Shown: positions 17,303-26,502 of the stretch, in pieces
Layout: every line of letters begins with the position of its first letter
Position numbering within the stretch: position 1 is the stretch's first letter
Source: Patescibacterium sp964540895
GTDB lineage: Bacteria > Patescibacteriota > Patescibacteriia > Patescibacteriales > Patescibacteriaceae
Reading direction: 5' to 3'
Assembly (NCBI GenBank): GCA_964540895.1
Contig: CAZIOP010000001.1
Span: forward strand, 496,001 to 560,000
Length of the DNA: 64,000 bases
Made by a program: the position numbers and the translations under genes
The notes under the pieces: model-generated
Seen by the model: only the letters and a program-made list of their open reading frames with translations
The model's database searches: none
Told to the model about the DNA's origin: nothing

Positions 17303-17860
17303 TTAACGTATATATTTTAAAGCTTCTTTAATTCTATCAGAACTATCAGTCAAAGACGCATCAATTTTATTCAAAGCTTCACGTGCTTGAATAACTGAAT
17401 AGCCAAGACTTACCAAGGCTTCAATTTCTTCACCATGAGTTGAGTCACCCCCAAGCATTGATTGATCTAGTTTGCCACGTAATTCTAAAATAATACGTTG
17501 GGCAGTTTTGCCACCAATACCAGAGACTTTAGTTAACATACCATCATCGCCTTGCGCAATGGCTTGTAGAATGGCATCTGCAGGAGCTAACCCTAAAATA
17601 GCTAAACCAGATTTTGGACCAACACCAGATACAGAGATTAAACTCTCAAACAAAGACAGCTCGTCAGCTTTTTTAAAACCATATAAGTCACTGGCATCTT
17701 CACGAATATGTTGATGTAAAAATAATTCCACTGACTCACCTGCTTTGGTTTCTGAAACACACGTTTTGGTAACATAGACGCGGTAACCTAAGTCATGAAC
17801 ATCAACTAACAAATAGTCTTCTGTTTTTTGTAAAATTGTTCCGCGTAAAAAAGACAACAT
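17303..17860 (-). CDS. ruvA: Holliday junction branch migration protein RuvA
   Basis: 185 residues. The N-terminal OB fold opens MLSFLRGTI and includes DVHDLGYRVYV. Two helix-hairpin-helix motifs follow (ISVSGVGPKSGLAIL near 75-89 and KVSGIGGKTAQRII near 110-123). The C-terminal domain III (EALVSLGYSVIQAREAL) binds RuvB. It forms the tetramer that holds four-way junctions. No ruvB or ruvC is adjacent. It begins 1 nt downstream of the NIF3 gene stop. Confidence 0.97.
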   Translation of the reverse strand: MLSFLRGTILQKTEDYLLVDVHDLGYRVYVTKTCVSETKAGESVELFLHQHIREDASDLYGFKKADELSLFESLISVSGVGPKSGLAILGLAPADAILQAIAQGDDGMLTKVSGIGGKTAQRIILELRGKLDQSMLGGDSTHGEEIEALVSLGYSVIQAREALNKIDASLTDSSDRIKEALKYIR

Positions 17861-17861
17861 A

Positions 17862-18812
17862 TTATTTTCTCTTTACTCTAATTAATCCTGAAATTGGAAC
17901 TACTTTAATCCCCTTTTTCTCTAATTCATCTAAGAATAAATTCATACCGAGTGAGTCAGATGACATATGCCCCGCAATCAAGACATTCATATGATGTTTC
18001 TCAGCCTCTTTGCGATGTTCTTCACTCATGTGCATACCAATAATAGTACCAATACCTGCTTGAGACATTTTTTCATACATTTCTTTAGCACCATTAGTCC
18101 CACCAGTGAATTCAGTCACGACTACTTTACCAACACTAGCTTCTTCATGACCAACAAATAATCGTGGCGCCATGCCATTCTTTGCTGCCTCTTTGTATTC
18201 AGGAATTGTTTTCAACAATTTTAATATATCTCCCACACGATCAATATTCTTTTTGTTCTTTTCCAAAAATTTAACCATAAACATGGCAGCCATATTATCT
18301 TGAATGGTATGACAACACATAAAATCTAAACCTAAGATTCTTGCCATATCAACACTGCGATTATGATTGATAGGTGAAACACCACGACTTACTTCACTGA
18401 TACGAGGCTTGATAATAGATTCAGCCACATTAATTGGTACACCGTATTGTGCTAAGACTTCAGCTTGCAGAGACATTACGTCATGTAAATCAGATAAAGC
18501 ACGGCCTTCAGGGTGATGAGCAATTACTAAATCAATATCTCCCATTTGTTTAGCTAACAATAATTCTGAACCTTCAATATCAATACCAGCCATTACTTTC
18601 TTAATTGTCTTCCGACCTGTATCAACTAAAATTCTAGAATCACTATATGGATTGGTTAATTTAATACTATCAAATTCTTCTTTAGCATCTTTACTCAAGC
18701 GATCATATTTCTCCTTGATACGAGCTAAGTTCTTTTTCACTTTAGCTTCTCCACGTAAATCATTCTTTATACCAAGCTGAATTGCTAGTTGTTGGATTTG
18801 TTGGAGGGTCAT
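17862..18812 (-). CDS. NIF3-family (DUF34) metal-binding protein
   Basis: 316 residues. Family landmarks are DLVIAHHPEG near 110-120 and the C-terminal VLIAGHMSSDSLGMN, which supply the histidines and acidic residues of the dinuclear metal site. The N-terminal roughly 90 residues form a helical extension rich in Lys and Glu. NIF3 proteins are nearly universal; proposed roles include GTP cyclohydrolase-like or metal-handling activity but none is settled. It is followed without a gap by ruvA. Confidence 0.85.
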   Translation of the reverse strand: MTLQQIQQLAIQLGIKNDLRGEAKVKKNLARIKEKYDRLSKDAKEEFDSIKLTNPYSDSRILVDTGRKTIKKVMAGIDIEGSELLLAKQMGDIDLVIAHHPEGRALSDLHDVMSLQAEVLAQYGVPINVAESIIKPRISEVSRGVSPINHNRSVDMARILGLDFMCCHTIQDNMAAMFMVKFLEKNKKNIDRVGDILKLLKTIPEYKEAAKNGMAPRLFVGHEEASVGKVVVTEFTGGTNGAKEMYEKMSQAGIGTIIGMHMSEEHRKEAEKHHMNVLIAGHMSSDSLGMNLFLDELEKKGIKVVPISGLIRVKRK

Positions 18813-18821
18813 ATGTTTATA

Positions 18822-19739
18822 TTACTTAATTTCTAAACCGCGTAATGCCGCTACTCGTTCTTCCACTGGTGGATGACTCATAAATACTTTAGTAAAGAAT
18901 CCCACTTTTTTTCCTGAATCTTCTTTGAACGGAGAAGCAAAATATAAATGAGCTGTGGCTCGGTTTGCAACTTCTAGGGCTTCTTCATCATGAGAAATTT
19001 TTTCTAAAGCACGAGCCAATCCTTCTGGATAGCGAGTTAACATTGCTCCATCAGCGTCAGCTAAAAATTCGCGTTTTCGTGAAATAGCTAGTTGTAAAAG
19101 ACTGGCAAACAATGGTGCTAAGACAGCTAGTACTAGAGCTGCGATAGTAATAACAATTTGCAGTTGTACGGGTTGGTGATTATCATCATTGCGACGACCT
19201 CCAAAAATACTCCAGCGTAAAAATAAGTCAGCTAACAAAACCACTACACCAACTAAAACTGTGGCGATAGTGGCAATTAATATATCTCTATTACCAATGT
19301 GTGATAATTCATGAGCAATCACTCCCTCTAATTCAACTTTCTCAAGTTTTTGTACAAGTCCAGTTGTCATAGCAATAGCTGCATGCTTGGCATCACGACC
19401 AGTGGCAAAAGCATTTGGAGCAGTGTCATCAATTAAGTATATTTTTGGAACAGGTAATCCTGCGGTTATACAAAGATTTTCTACTATGCGATATATTTCC
19501 AAGTGACTTTCTTGGGTTAAGGGATGAGCGTTACTCATAGTCAAGACAATCTTGTCGCTATACCAATAACTAACAAAACTAGAAATAATACTAAAGCCAA
19601 CAGCAATATACAAAATACTAGAATCTCCCAACGCCTGACTAAAAACAAAACCTAATAAAATAACCACGATAAAAAAGACGGACATGAGTAGCCATGTTTT
19701 TCTTTCATTGGATGCGATGTGAGTATATAGGGTGGGCAT
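18822..19739 (-). CDS. htpX: HtpX-type M48 membrane metalloprotease
   Basis: 305 residues. Two N-terminal membrane helices (about 18-60) precede the zinc motif HELSHIGN (HExxH) near 143. Two further helices lie at about 150-225, and the third zinc ligand is in the SRKREFLADADGA segment. It degrades damaged membrane proteins. It sits in one transcript with lemA, a frequent genomic partner of htpX, with a small SET-domain gene between them. ATG start with no Shine-Dalgarno. Confidence 0.93.
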   Translation of the reverse strand: MPTLYTHIASNERKTWLLMSVFFIVVILLGFVFSQALGDSSILYIAVGFSIISSFVSYWYSDKIVLTMSNAHPLTQESHLEIYRIVENLCITAGLPVPKIYLIDDTAPNAFATGRDAKHAAIAMTTGLVQKLEKVELEGVIAHELSHIGNRDILIATIATVLVGVVVLLADLFLRWSIFGGRRNDDNHQPVQLQIVITIAALVLAVLAPLFASLLQLAISRKREFLADADGAMLTRYPEGLARALEKISHDEEALEVANRATAHLYFASPFKEDSGKKVGFFTKVFMSHPPVEERVAALRGLEIK

Positions 19740-19741
19740 GT

Positions 19742-20149
19742 TTAATTATTTAAATATTCTTCATTACTATCTTGATCATAAACATCAAAATTTCGATAAT
19801 TCGCTAAAATTTCTTCACCCCTCTTAATATCTCTATTAGCAACTCCAATTATTTCCTCTTCTTCTGGAAGTATTACAGAGTCAAGATTATTATGAATTGA
19901 TGAATGATTTGTAAAACGATCATCGCCGAATGACAAAACATATTTACCTTTCTTCTTTGAAAAAAATGAATATGTATCAATAAATTCTTGTATATGTTGC
20001 GGGAAACTATCAATATCCTCTTGAGTAAATAAGATATCAAGTTTTGGATTAAATCTCCAAGTTACGGTTCCTTTTTTAATATATTCATCAGCAAACAAAC
20101 CTAAACCATGTATCTTACTTGGCATAACTGAACATCTAACTAACAACAT
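19742..20149 (-). CDS. SET-domain protein lysine methyltransferase-like protein
   Basis: 135 residues that cover a minimal SET fold: SKIHGLGLFADEYIKKG at the N-terminus, RFTNHSSIHNN (the NHS motif that forms the pseudoknot and binds S-adenosylmethionine), and ANRDIKRGEEILANY with the catalytic Tyr. No pre-SET or post-SET zinc cysteines. SET proteins methylate lysine side chains, mostly in eukaryotes; short free-standing bacterial forms are known but their targets are mostly unknown. It is placed between htpX (2 nt) and lemA (8 nt), so it is probably co-transcribed with them. Confidence 0.85.
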   Translation of the reverse strand: MLLVRCSVMPSKIHGLGLFADEYIKKGTVTWRFNPKLDILFTQEDIDSFPQHIQEFIDTYSFFSKKKGKYVLSFGDDRFTNHSSIHNNLDSVILPEEEEIIGVANRDIKRGEEILANYRNFDVYDQDSNEEYLNN

Positions 20150-20157
20150 AGACTCTT

Positions 20158-20715
20158 TTAAAATCCAACTTTCACATTCTCTTTCTCATCAGCAGCTGCT
20201 TCAAAGAAAGTTCTATTTTTGAAACCAAGTATGTTACCAATCATGTTAGTTGGAAAAACTTCTAGTTTAGTATTAAAGTCTCTAACGTTTGTGTTATAGA
20301 AACGACGAGAGGCTTGAATCTTGTTTTCAGTGTCAGAAAGTTCTCTTTGTAGTTCTAGAAAGTTAGTATTAGCTTTTAGATCTGGGTAAGCTTCAGACAA
20401 AGCAAAAATTGATTTCAAAGTTGAGGACAATGTGTTTTCCGCTTTTTCTAATTCTTCACGATTGCCAGATGACTGAGCTTGCATGGCGCTATTACGAGCG
20501 GCAACAACACGGTCCAGAGTTTCCTTTTCATGAGCGGCATAACCTTTCACAGTTTCAATCAAGTTAGGAATCAAGTCATGACGACGCTTTAGCTGTACAT
20601 CAATATCAGCCCAAGCTTCATCTACTCGATTTTTTAAGCGAATGAGACTGTTATACAGGGCGACGATAATACCACCCAATACAACGACAATACCTACAAT
20701 AGTCAATATATTCAT
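20158..20715 (-). CDS. lemA: LemA family protein
   Basis: 185 residues. One N-terminal membrane helix (about 3-22) is followed by the long three-helix LemA bundle: NRVDEAWADIDVQLKRRHDLIPNL, then AYPDLKANTNFLELQ and the C-terminal FNTKLEVFPTNMIGNILGF. It is membrane-anchored with the bulk outside. The function is not settled; it is often genetically linked with htpX as here. It starts 10 nt after ileS. Confidence 0.95.
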   Translation of the reverse strand: MNILTIVGIVVVLGGIIVALYNSLIRLKNRVDEAWADIDVQLKRRHDLIPNLIETVKGYAAHEKETLDRVVAARNSAMQAQSSGNREELEKAENTLSSTLKSIFALSEAYPDLKANTNFLELQRELSDTENKIQASRRFYNTNVRDFNTKLEVFPTNMIGNILGFKNRTFFEAAADEKENVKVGF

Positions 20716-20725
20716 ATATTTCTGG

Positions 20726-23596
20726 TTATAGTTTATTAATTAGTAAATAAATTAACGATTCCTCAACTGTATATTCGAGGCTCTCCTCTCCTTTAAATAT
20801 ACGTATCTCGGAGCTTAATGTATCACTTTTTAGTTCTTTTTCATAATTTTCAAATACTGCCTGGGCTAATGGATCTTCGGATGACCATGATAACACAATA
20901 CGATCTTCAATTGTCATGCCGGCTTGTTTTCGTAACTGATTGACCAATCGTACAATTTCTCGCTTCATACCTTCCTTCTTTAATTCGGGGGTAATTTCAG
21001 TATTAAGCTCGACTTTTTCTTCCTTACTTTTTTCAAATATAACTTCTTTGATATTTAATTCATCTCTAATTAAATCTAATAATTCATCATGTTTAATCTG
21101 CAATTTTTCAGTATAAACAGTTAATGTACTAAGCGGCTGACGAACTTTTATTTTTAGTTCATCTCGCTTTGCTAAACCCATCTCAACTATCCTTCTCACA
21201 GTTTCCATATCTTCAATAACCTCTTCTGATACTTTTCCTGTTTTAGGCCAAGACTCTAAATGCACACTCTGATTATTATCATCAAAATTATTCAATGTAA
21301 CTTTCTGCCATAGAGCTTCAGCAGTGAACGGAGTAAACGGTGCCATTACTTTAGATAACTCTATTAATATATATTTTGTGGTTTCTAGAGCAGCTTGCTT
21401 ATCAGATCCTTCTTCTTTAAAACGATCACGTGAGCGACGAAGATACCACGTCGATAGTTCATCAATAAATTCAGTGATGGTACGCATTGCTTTTGGCAAA
21501 TTGTAATCACTCATTGCCTTAGTCGTCATTTCAATTAACTGATGTAGACGAGCGATAATCCACTGGTCTAAAATATTATGTGATTTAGTACTAGCTTCTT
21601 CACCACCGGCGTACATTTCATAAAACGAATACACATTCCAGAGAATCATAATATTTTTCCGCAAGGCTTCTTGCACACTCTTTTCTGAAAAATTCATGTT
21701 TTCAGCTTGCATGACTGGAGCAGCTAACAAATAGGCTCGCAAAGCATCTGCACCAAATGTGTCCATTAAAATATTTGGATCAGGATAGTTCTGTAATCGT
21801 TTGCTCATCTTTTTTCCATCTTCAGCCAACACTGTGCCATTAACAATCACATTCTTGAAGCCTGCTTTTTTAAATAATGAGGTGGCTAGTATGTGTAGGT
21901 AGTAGAACCAGGTGCGAGTTTGATCAATACCCTCGGCAATAAACTGAGCTGGGAAATTCTCTTCAAACTTTTCTTTATTCTCAAATGGGTAATGTACCTG
22001 AGCATAGGGCATTGAACCACTATCAAACCAGGTATCTAACACATCTGGTACACGACGCATAGTTTTGCCACACGTACAAGCAAAAGTAACCTTATCAACA
22101 ATATGCTTATGAAGATCAGTCACTGCTTGGCCGCTAGCCTCTTCTAGGTCTTTAACTGAGCCAAAAACCTTAATTTTATTGCATTCTTCGCAGCGCCAAA
22201 TAGGGATAACAGAAGCCCAAAATCTCTGACGACTAATGGACCAATCACGAGCTCCTTCCAGCCAATTACCAAAACGACCTTCTTTTATATAATCAGGTGA
22301 CCAATTAATATCTTTAGCAACATCTAATGCTTTGTCCTTAACTTTAGTAACTGCTACAAACCAGGATGAGGTAGCATAATTAATTAACGGTGTATCACAA
22401 CGCCAACAATGAGGATAACTATGTTCATATTTTTCTTTGAAAAACAAAAAATTGTTGTGAGCTAAGTATTTGATAACAGCAACGTCAGTCGAAGTAACAT
22501 CTTCAATTGGTTTAACATGTAATTCAGCAAAGTCAGTTACTTCTTTTTTCATGACTCCATTCATGCCAACGTGTTGAACAAATGGCAAATTATATTCTTT
22601 ACTCAAATTCAAATCATCTTCACCATAGCCTGGAGCAATATGCACAATGCCTGTTCCCTCTTCTTCACTGACAAACTCTCCGGCATATACTTTCCAACCA
22701 TTATCATGATTGTCTAAGGTTGTATCACTAGAGTAATAATTAAATAGTGGTTTAAAACTTTTTCCAACTAAATCTTTTCCAGATATAGTTTCAACAACTT
22801 CACCTTCTGAGAATTTACTTTCAAAAGCTTTCTTGGAAAGAATAAAAAATTCAGTATCTTTTTTTATTTTTACATAATCTAACTTGGCATTAACTGCCAA
22901 CGCTACATTGCCCGGTAATGTCCACGGTGTGGTTGTCCAGGCTAGTATAAAAGTTCCGGGTTCATCAACCAATTCAAACTTAGCCACGACCGACAAATCT
23001 TTGATATCTTTGTAACCTTCACTTACTTCGGCTTGAGACAATGTTGTTTCACAACGCGGACAAACATACATGGAGCGATAGCCTTCATAGATTAATCCTT
23101 GATCATATAATTGTTTGAAAACCCACCAGACTGATTCCATGAATGACACATCCATTGTCTTGTAGTCATTTTCCATATCAGCCCAACGTCCCAATTTTTC
23201 CATGGAAGCTTTCCATTCAGGAACATAGCTCAAAACTTTAGAGCGACAGAGCTCATTAAATTTCTCTATACCCATTTCTACAATCTGCTGTTTGTTGGTA
23301 ATACCTAATTCTTTTTCAACTAAATTCTCAATTGGCAAACCATGGCAATCCCAGCCCCAACGACGTTCTACGCGGTACCCATTCATGGTCCAAAAGCGTG
23401 GTACTACATCTTTCATTACTGAAGCTACAATATGACCATAGTGTGGGGTGCCAGTTGCAAAAGGCGGACCGTCATAAAAGGTATAGCTCCCGTTTTTAGC
23501 TTCCCTATTAACTGACTGCTCAAAAATATCTGCTTCCTTCCAAAAAAGGCGGACTTTCTCTTCTTGCTCAAGATGTTGTGGCTTTTTATCTTCCAT
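20726..23596 (-). CDS. ileS: Isoleucyl-tRNA synthetase, eukaryotic-like type 2
   Basis: About 956 residues from the ATG at 23596; the alternative TTG at 23620 lies upstream between the promoter and this ATG. The class I HIGH motif appears as GTPHYGHIVAS and the second motif as KKMSKRLQNYP. The editing domain (FILAWTTTPWTLPGNVALAV) is present, as are two CxxC zinc pairs. GTPHYGH and the block DGPPFATGTPHYGH are typical of the IleS2/eukaryotic class, the class often less sensitive to mupirocin, rather than standard bacterial IleS1. It heads the run lemA-SET-htpX-NIF3-ruvA-FemAB-Mur ligase. Confidence 0.95.
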   Translation of the reverse strand: MEDKKPQHLEQEEKVRLFWKEADIFEQSVNREAKNGSYTFYDGPPFATGTPHYGHIVASVMKDVVPRFWTMNGYRVERRWGWDCHGLPIENLVEKELGITNKQQIVEMGIEKFNELCRSKVLSYVPEWKASMEKLGRWADMENDYKTMDVSFMESVWWVFKQLYDQGLIYEGYRSMYVCPRCETTLSQAEVSEGYKDIKDLSVVAKFELVDEPGTFILAWTTTPWTLPGNVALAVNAKLDYVKIKKDTEFFILSKKAFESKFSEGEVVETISGKDLVGKSFKPLFNYYSSDTTLDNHDNGWKVYAGEFVSEEEGTGIVHIAPGYGEDDLNLSKEYNLPFVQHVGMNGVMKKEVTDFAELHVKPIEDVTSTDVAVIKYLAHNNFLFFKEKYEHSYPHCWRCDTPLINYATSSWFVAVTKVKDKALDVAKDINWSPDYIKEGRFGNWLEGARDWSISRQRFWASVIPIWRCEECNKIKVFGSVKDLEEASGQAVTDLHKHIVDKVTFACTCGKTMRRVPDVLDTWFDSGSMPYAQVHYPFENKEKFEENFPAQFIAEGIDQTRTWFYYLHILATSLFKKAGFKNVIVNGTVLAEDGKKMSKRLQNYPDPNILMDTFGADALRAYLLAAPVMQAENMNFSEKSVQEALRKNIMILWNVYSFYEMYAGGEEASTKSHNILDQWIIARLHQLIEMTTKAMSDYNLPKAMRTITEFIDELSTWYLRRSRDRFKEEGSDKQAALETTKYILIELSKVMAPFTPFTAEALWQKVTLNNFDDNNQSVHLESWPKTGKVSEEVIEDMETVRRIVEMGLAKRDELKIKVRQPLSTLTVYTEKLQIKHDELLDLIRDELNIKEVIFEKSKEEKVELNTEITPELKKEGMKREIVRLVNQLRKQAGMTIEDRIVLSWSSEDPLAQAVFENYEKELKSDTLSSEIRIFKGEESLEYTVEESLIYLLINKL

Positions 23597-23621
23597 ATAT
23601 GATATTAAACAAAGTACCAAT

Positions 23622-23650
23622 ATTTTACTCTAGAAACACCCCCTTGTCAA
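23622..23650 (-). promoter_or_regulatory. ileS promoter
   Basis: Minus strand: TTGACA at 23645-23650, 17-nt spacer, TAAAAT at 23622-23627. The predicted leader before the ATG at 23596 is about 19 nt. It is back to back with the uvrB promoter. Confidence 0.7.
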
Positions 23651-23660
23651 AGCGTTTTTA

Positions 23661-23689
23661 TTGAATTTTAAGCCATATTATGATATAAT
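23661..23689 (+). promoter_or_regulatory. uvrB promoter
   Basis: TTGAAT at 23661-23666, 17-nt spacer, extended -10 TGATATAAT with TATAAT at 23684-23689. The ATG at 23699 begins only 9 nt after the -10, so the transcript would be nearly leaderless. Confidence 0.75.
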
Positions 23690-23698
23690 TATTTGATT

Positions 23699-25519
23699 AT
23701 GCTTACCCTCAACTCTCCCTTTCAACCAACTGGCGACCAGCCTGAAGCCATCAAAAAACTAGTGTCAGGACTACAAAAAGACTTTGACAGGCAAACTCTC
23801 TTAGGTGTCACTGGCTCTGGTAAGACTTTTACAATGGCCAATATTATTGAGCAGGTCCAACGTCCCACCTTAATTATTTCTCATAACAAAACCTTAGCTG
23901 CTCAACTTTATGGTGAGTTCAAGGGTTTTTTCCCAGACGCAGCAGTTCATTACTTTGTTTCCTATTACGACTATTATCAACCAGAGGCCTACATTCCTCA
24001 TAGTGATACTTATATTGAAAAAGAAGCCACCATCAATGAAGAGATTGATCGTTTGCGTCATGCTGCAACTCAATCTCTTATTAATCGTCGTGATGTAATT
24101 ATTGTCGCTTCTGTTTCTTGTATCTATGGACTTGGTGAAAAAGTGGACTACTTAGCCTTGAGTCAAGTCTTTAGTGCCGGACAAACTATGAAACGTAATG
24201 AAATACTGCGACGACTCATTAAAATTCAATATGTTCGCAATGACAAAGAATTACAACGAGGGCAGTTTCGGGTACGTGGTGACAGAATTGATATTCACTT
24301 AGCCACCGGAGAAGCCATTGTTCGGTTAAATCTTTTTGGAGACGAGATTGAAAAAATAATTATCTTTAACATTCGTCCAGACAAAGATGCCGCATGGTTA
24401 ATGCAACTTGATGATCGCAAAGGTCAATCTTTGCAACGAATTAGTATCTTGCCAGCCAAACACTTCATGACTACAGAACCAAAACTTCATGAAGCTGTTA
24501 TTGCGATTGAAGCTGAACTTGAAGAACGACTAAAACAATTAACAGACAATGGGAAATTAGTTGAAGCAGATCGTCTGCGAAGAAAAACAACGTACGATTT
24601 AGAAATGATCCGCCAAGCTGGATATTGTAACGGCATTGAAAACTATTCACGTCATCTCTCTGGTCGTGCTCCTGGATCTCCTTCTGAAACATTAATGGAT
24701 TTCTTTCCAGATGACTATCTGTTATTCATTGATGAATCGCATGTAACCCTCCCGCAAATTCGAGGTATGCATGCTGGCGATGCTTCACGTAAAGATACGT
24801 TGATTGAATTTGGTTTCAGATTGCCAAGTGCCCGAGACAATCGACCATTAAATTACGAGGAATTCAAAACCAAAGTTAATCAAGTTATTTATGTGAGTGC
24901 TACACCAACAGTGTATGAGACCAAGAATTCTAAGCAAGTAGTACAGCAAATTATTCGACCAACTGGATTACTTGATCCAAAGATTGAGATTAGACCACGA
25001 GAGAATCAAATCCGGGATTTACTTAAGGAAATAAAACTACGAGTTATTAAACGTCAACGAGTATTAGTAACTACATTAACTAAACGAATGGCAGAAGAAT
25101 TAACTGAATACCTAGCTAATGAAAAAATTAATGTTACCTATCTTCATAGTGAAGTTGATACGTTAGACCGAGTAGAAATATTAAAACAATTACGTAGTGG
25201 TGTTCATGATGTCTTAGTTGGTATTAACTTATTACGAGAAGGCTTGGACTTGCCAGAAGTATCACTCGTAGCTATTTTAGATGCCGATATGTCAGGTTTT
25301 CTACGTACTGAGACTTCACTTATTCAAACGATTGGACGAGCTGCCAGACACGTTGAAGGTCAAGTTATTTTGTATGGAGACAAAATTACCCCAGCTATGC
25401 AAGCGGCAGTTGATATAACAACTAAACGACGCAAAGTCCAAGAAGATTATAATAAAAAACACGGTATTACTGCTAAGACCGTGACAGCCAAAGAACATGA
25501 GAGTATGTTGGTAAATTAA
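23699..25519 (+). CDS. uvrB: Excinuclease ABC subunit B
   Basis: About 606 residues from the ATG at 23699 (a TTG 6 nt upstream is less likely, given the promoter). Walker A is GVTGSGKTF near 37. The damage-probing beta-hairpin region has YFVSYYDYYQPEAYIP, and the DESH box is in FIDESHVTLPQ. Helicase motifs V and VI are GINLLREGLDLPEVSL and QTIGRAARH. The protein stops about 30 residues after the last helicase motif, at a KRRKVQEDYNKKHGIT segment. It thus lacks the roughly 35-residue C-terminal UVR motif that contacts UvrC in longer homologues. Confidence 0.96.
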   Translation: MLTLNSPFQPTGDQPEAIKKLVSGLQKDFDRQTLLGVTGSGKTFTMANIIEQVQRPTLIISHNKTLAAQLYGEFKGFFPDAAVHYFVSYYDYYQPEAYIPHSDTYIEKEATINEEIDRLRHAATQSLINRRDVIIVASVSCIYGLGEKVDYLALSQVFSAGQTMKRNEILRRLIKIQYVRNDKELQRGQFRVRGDRIDIHLATGEAIVRLNLFGDEIEKIIIFNIRPDKDAAWLMQLDDRKGQSLQRISILPAKHFMTTEPKLHEAVIAIEAELEERLKQLTDNGKLVEADRLRRKTTYDLEMIRQAGYCNGIENYSRHLSGRAPGSPSETLMDFFPDDYLLFIDESHVTLPQIRGMHAGDASRKDTLIEFGFRLPSARDNRPLNYEEFKTKVNQVIYVSATPTVYETKNSKQVVQQIIRPTGLLDPKIEIRPRENQIRDLLKEIKLRVIKRQRVLVTTLTKRMAEELTEYLANEKINVTYLHSEVDTLDRVEILKQLRSGVHDVLVGINLLREGLDLPEVSLVAILDADMSGFLRTETSLIQTIGRAARHVEGQVILYGDKITPAMQAAVDITTKRRKVQEDYNKKHGITAKTVTAKEHESMLVN

Positions 25520-25520
25520 A

Positions 25521-25549
25521 AAAGAACGGCCTTATTTGATCCGTTCTTT
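25521..25549. terminator. Bidirectional terminator between uvrB and the facing small gene
   Basis: Nine-bp stem AAAGAACGG / CCGTTCTTT with an 11-nt loop, placed between two convergent genes, with T on both outer sides. Confidence 0.85.
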
Positions 25550-25565
25550 ATCCTCTTAATGATCT

Positions 25566-25913
25566 TTAGTTATCATCAATTGAAGCTTTAGTAATTTCAT
25601 TGCCCTTTTTTAAAATAGATACAAAAACCTTTTTATCTTTAGCCTTTGGATTCTCATTTCGATAAGTAACTAAGCTGGAGCCATTAAATACTCCATTTGC
25701 CATAAAATTTACCTTTATCTTCTGACCTTCTTCTGTAATAACATTAATCCTCCCTCTGTGATAACCATTTTGGTCCCAGAATAAATCTGGTTTTTCTTCA
25801 ATAGGAATATAGCCATGTATATACATGCTATTTTGATCGAGTAATGTTACATAAACCACTCCTGAAAAAAATATAATAATTCCTAATATTACTAAAATAT
25901 TTTTTATTCGCAT
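25566..25913 (-). CDS. Small membrane-anchored protein, function unknown
   Basis: 115 residues. An N-terminal membrane segment (about 5-24) is followed by a small extracellular beta-rich domain (MYIHGYIPIEEKPDLFWDQNG, VNFMANGVFNGSSLVTYRN). I recognise no family. It stands out because an ideal Shine-Dalgarno sequence precedes its ATG, unlike most genes nearby. It is a single-gene unit with a terminator after it and about 190 nt of AT-rich sequence before it. Confidence 0.6.
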   Translation of the reverse strand: MRIKNILVILGIIIFFSGVVYVTLLDQNSMYIHGYIPIEEKPDLFWDQNGYHRGRINVITEEGQKIKVNFMANGVFNGSSLVTYRNENPKAKDKKVFVSILKKGNEITKASIDDN

Positions 25914-25917
25914 TATT

Positions 25918-25925
25918 ACCTCCTT
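25918..25925 (-). promoter_or_regulatory. Strong ribosome binding site
   Basis: AAGGAGGT on the minus strand, 4 nt before the ATG at 25913. Such a complete match is rare in this window. Confidence 0.75.
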
Positions 25926-26102
25926 AAATTTTTTATGTTCTAATCTTATTAATTCATATCATTTATTTTCTGTCAATAAAATAATAAAAATAGACCATTA
26001 TTATTGACCTGTATTAATTATTTGTACACAATTATTCTACCTAATAATTAGACCCGAGTAGGCCATAATTTTTTATTGAAACCAGTTTACTTTCCATGAC
26101 AA

Positions 26103-26498
26103 TTAATTTAAATTTTCTAAAATTAATTCTCTATAACCTTCCCACATCGGCAAAATTTTTACTTCTTCAACTGAGGCCCATTTACTATCAATATGTTCAC
26201 CACTAATAGTGATATTACTATCTGACATAGTACATCTATATATAATAAAAACCATATGGAGTGGTTCACCAATATCATTAATTCTTGATATAGCTTTAAT
26301 AATTTGTCCTATAGAAATACTATCTACATTTAACTCTTCTTTTAATTCACGCGCCAAAGCTTCTTTTGGATCTTCACCATATTCAACTTTACCGCCAGCT
26401 AATTCCCACCAACCTTTCTTACCACCTTGTAATAGTAAAACCTTATTATCTTTAACAATGAAGGCCTTGACAACTACTTTTTGAAATTTCTTGTCCAT
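26103..26498 (-). CDS. NUDIX hydrolase
   Basis: 131 residues. The Nudix box reads GGKVEYGEDPKEALARELKE followed by ELNV, with all catalytic glutamates in place (GxxxxxExxxxxxxREUxEE). It is preceded by a VLLLQGGKKGWWELA strand. It hydrolyses a nucleoside diphosphate linked to some other group; the substrate cannot be read from the sequence. It begins 4 nt after the parB stop, so it is probably part of the parA-parB transcript. Confidence 0.9.
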   Translation of the reverse strand: MDKKFQKVVVKAFIVKDNKVLLLQGGKKGWWELAGGKVEYGEDPKEALARELKEELNVDSISIGQIIKAISRINDIGEPLHMVFIIYRCTMSDSNITISGEHIDSKWASVEEVKILPMWEGYRELILENLN

Positions 26499-26502
26499 TG
26501 CC

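Noticed and set aside
23597..23620. Upstream TTG start for ileS
   Set aside because: The ATG at 23596 gives the expected N-terminus, and the TTG falls at about the predicted transcription start.
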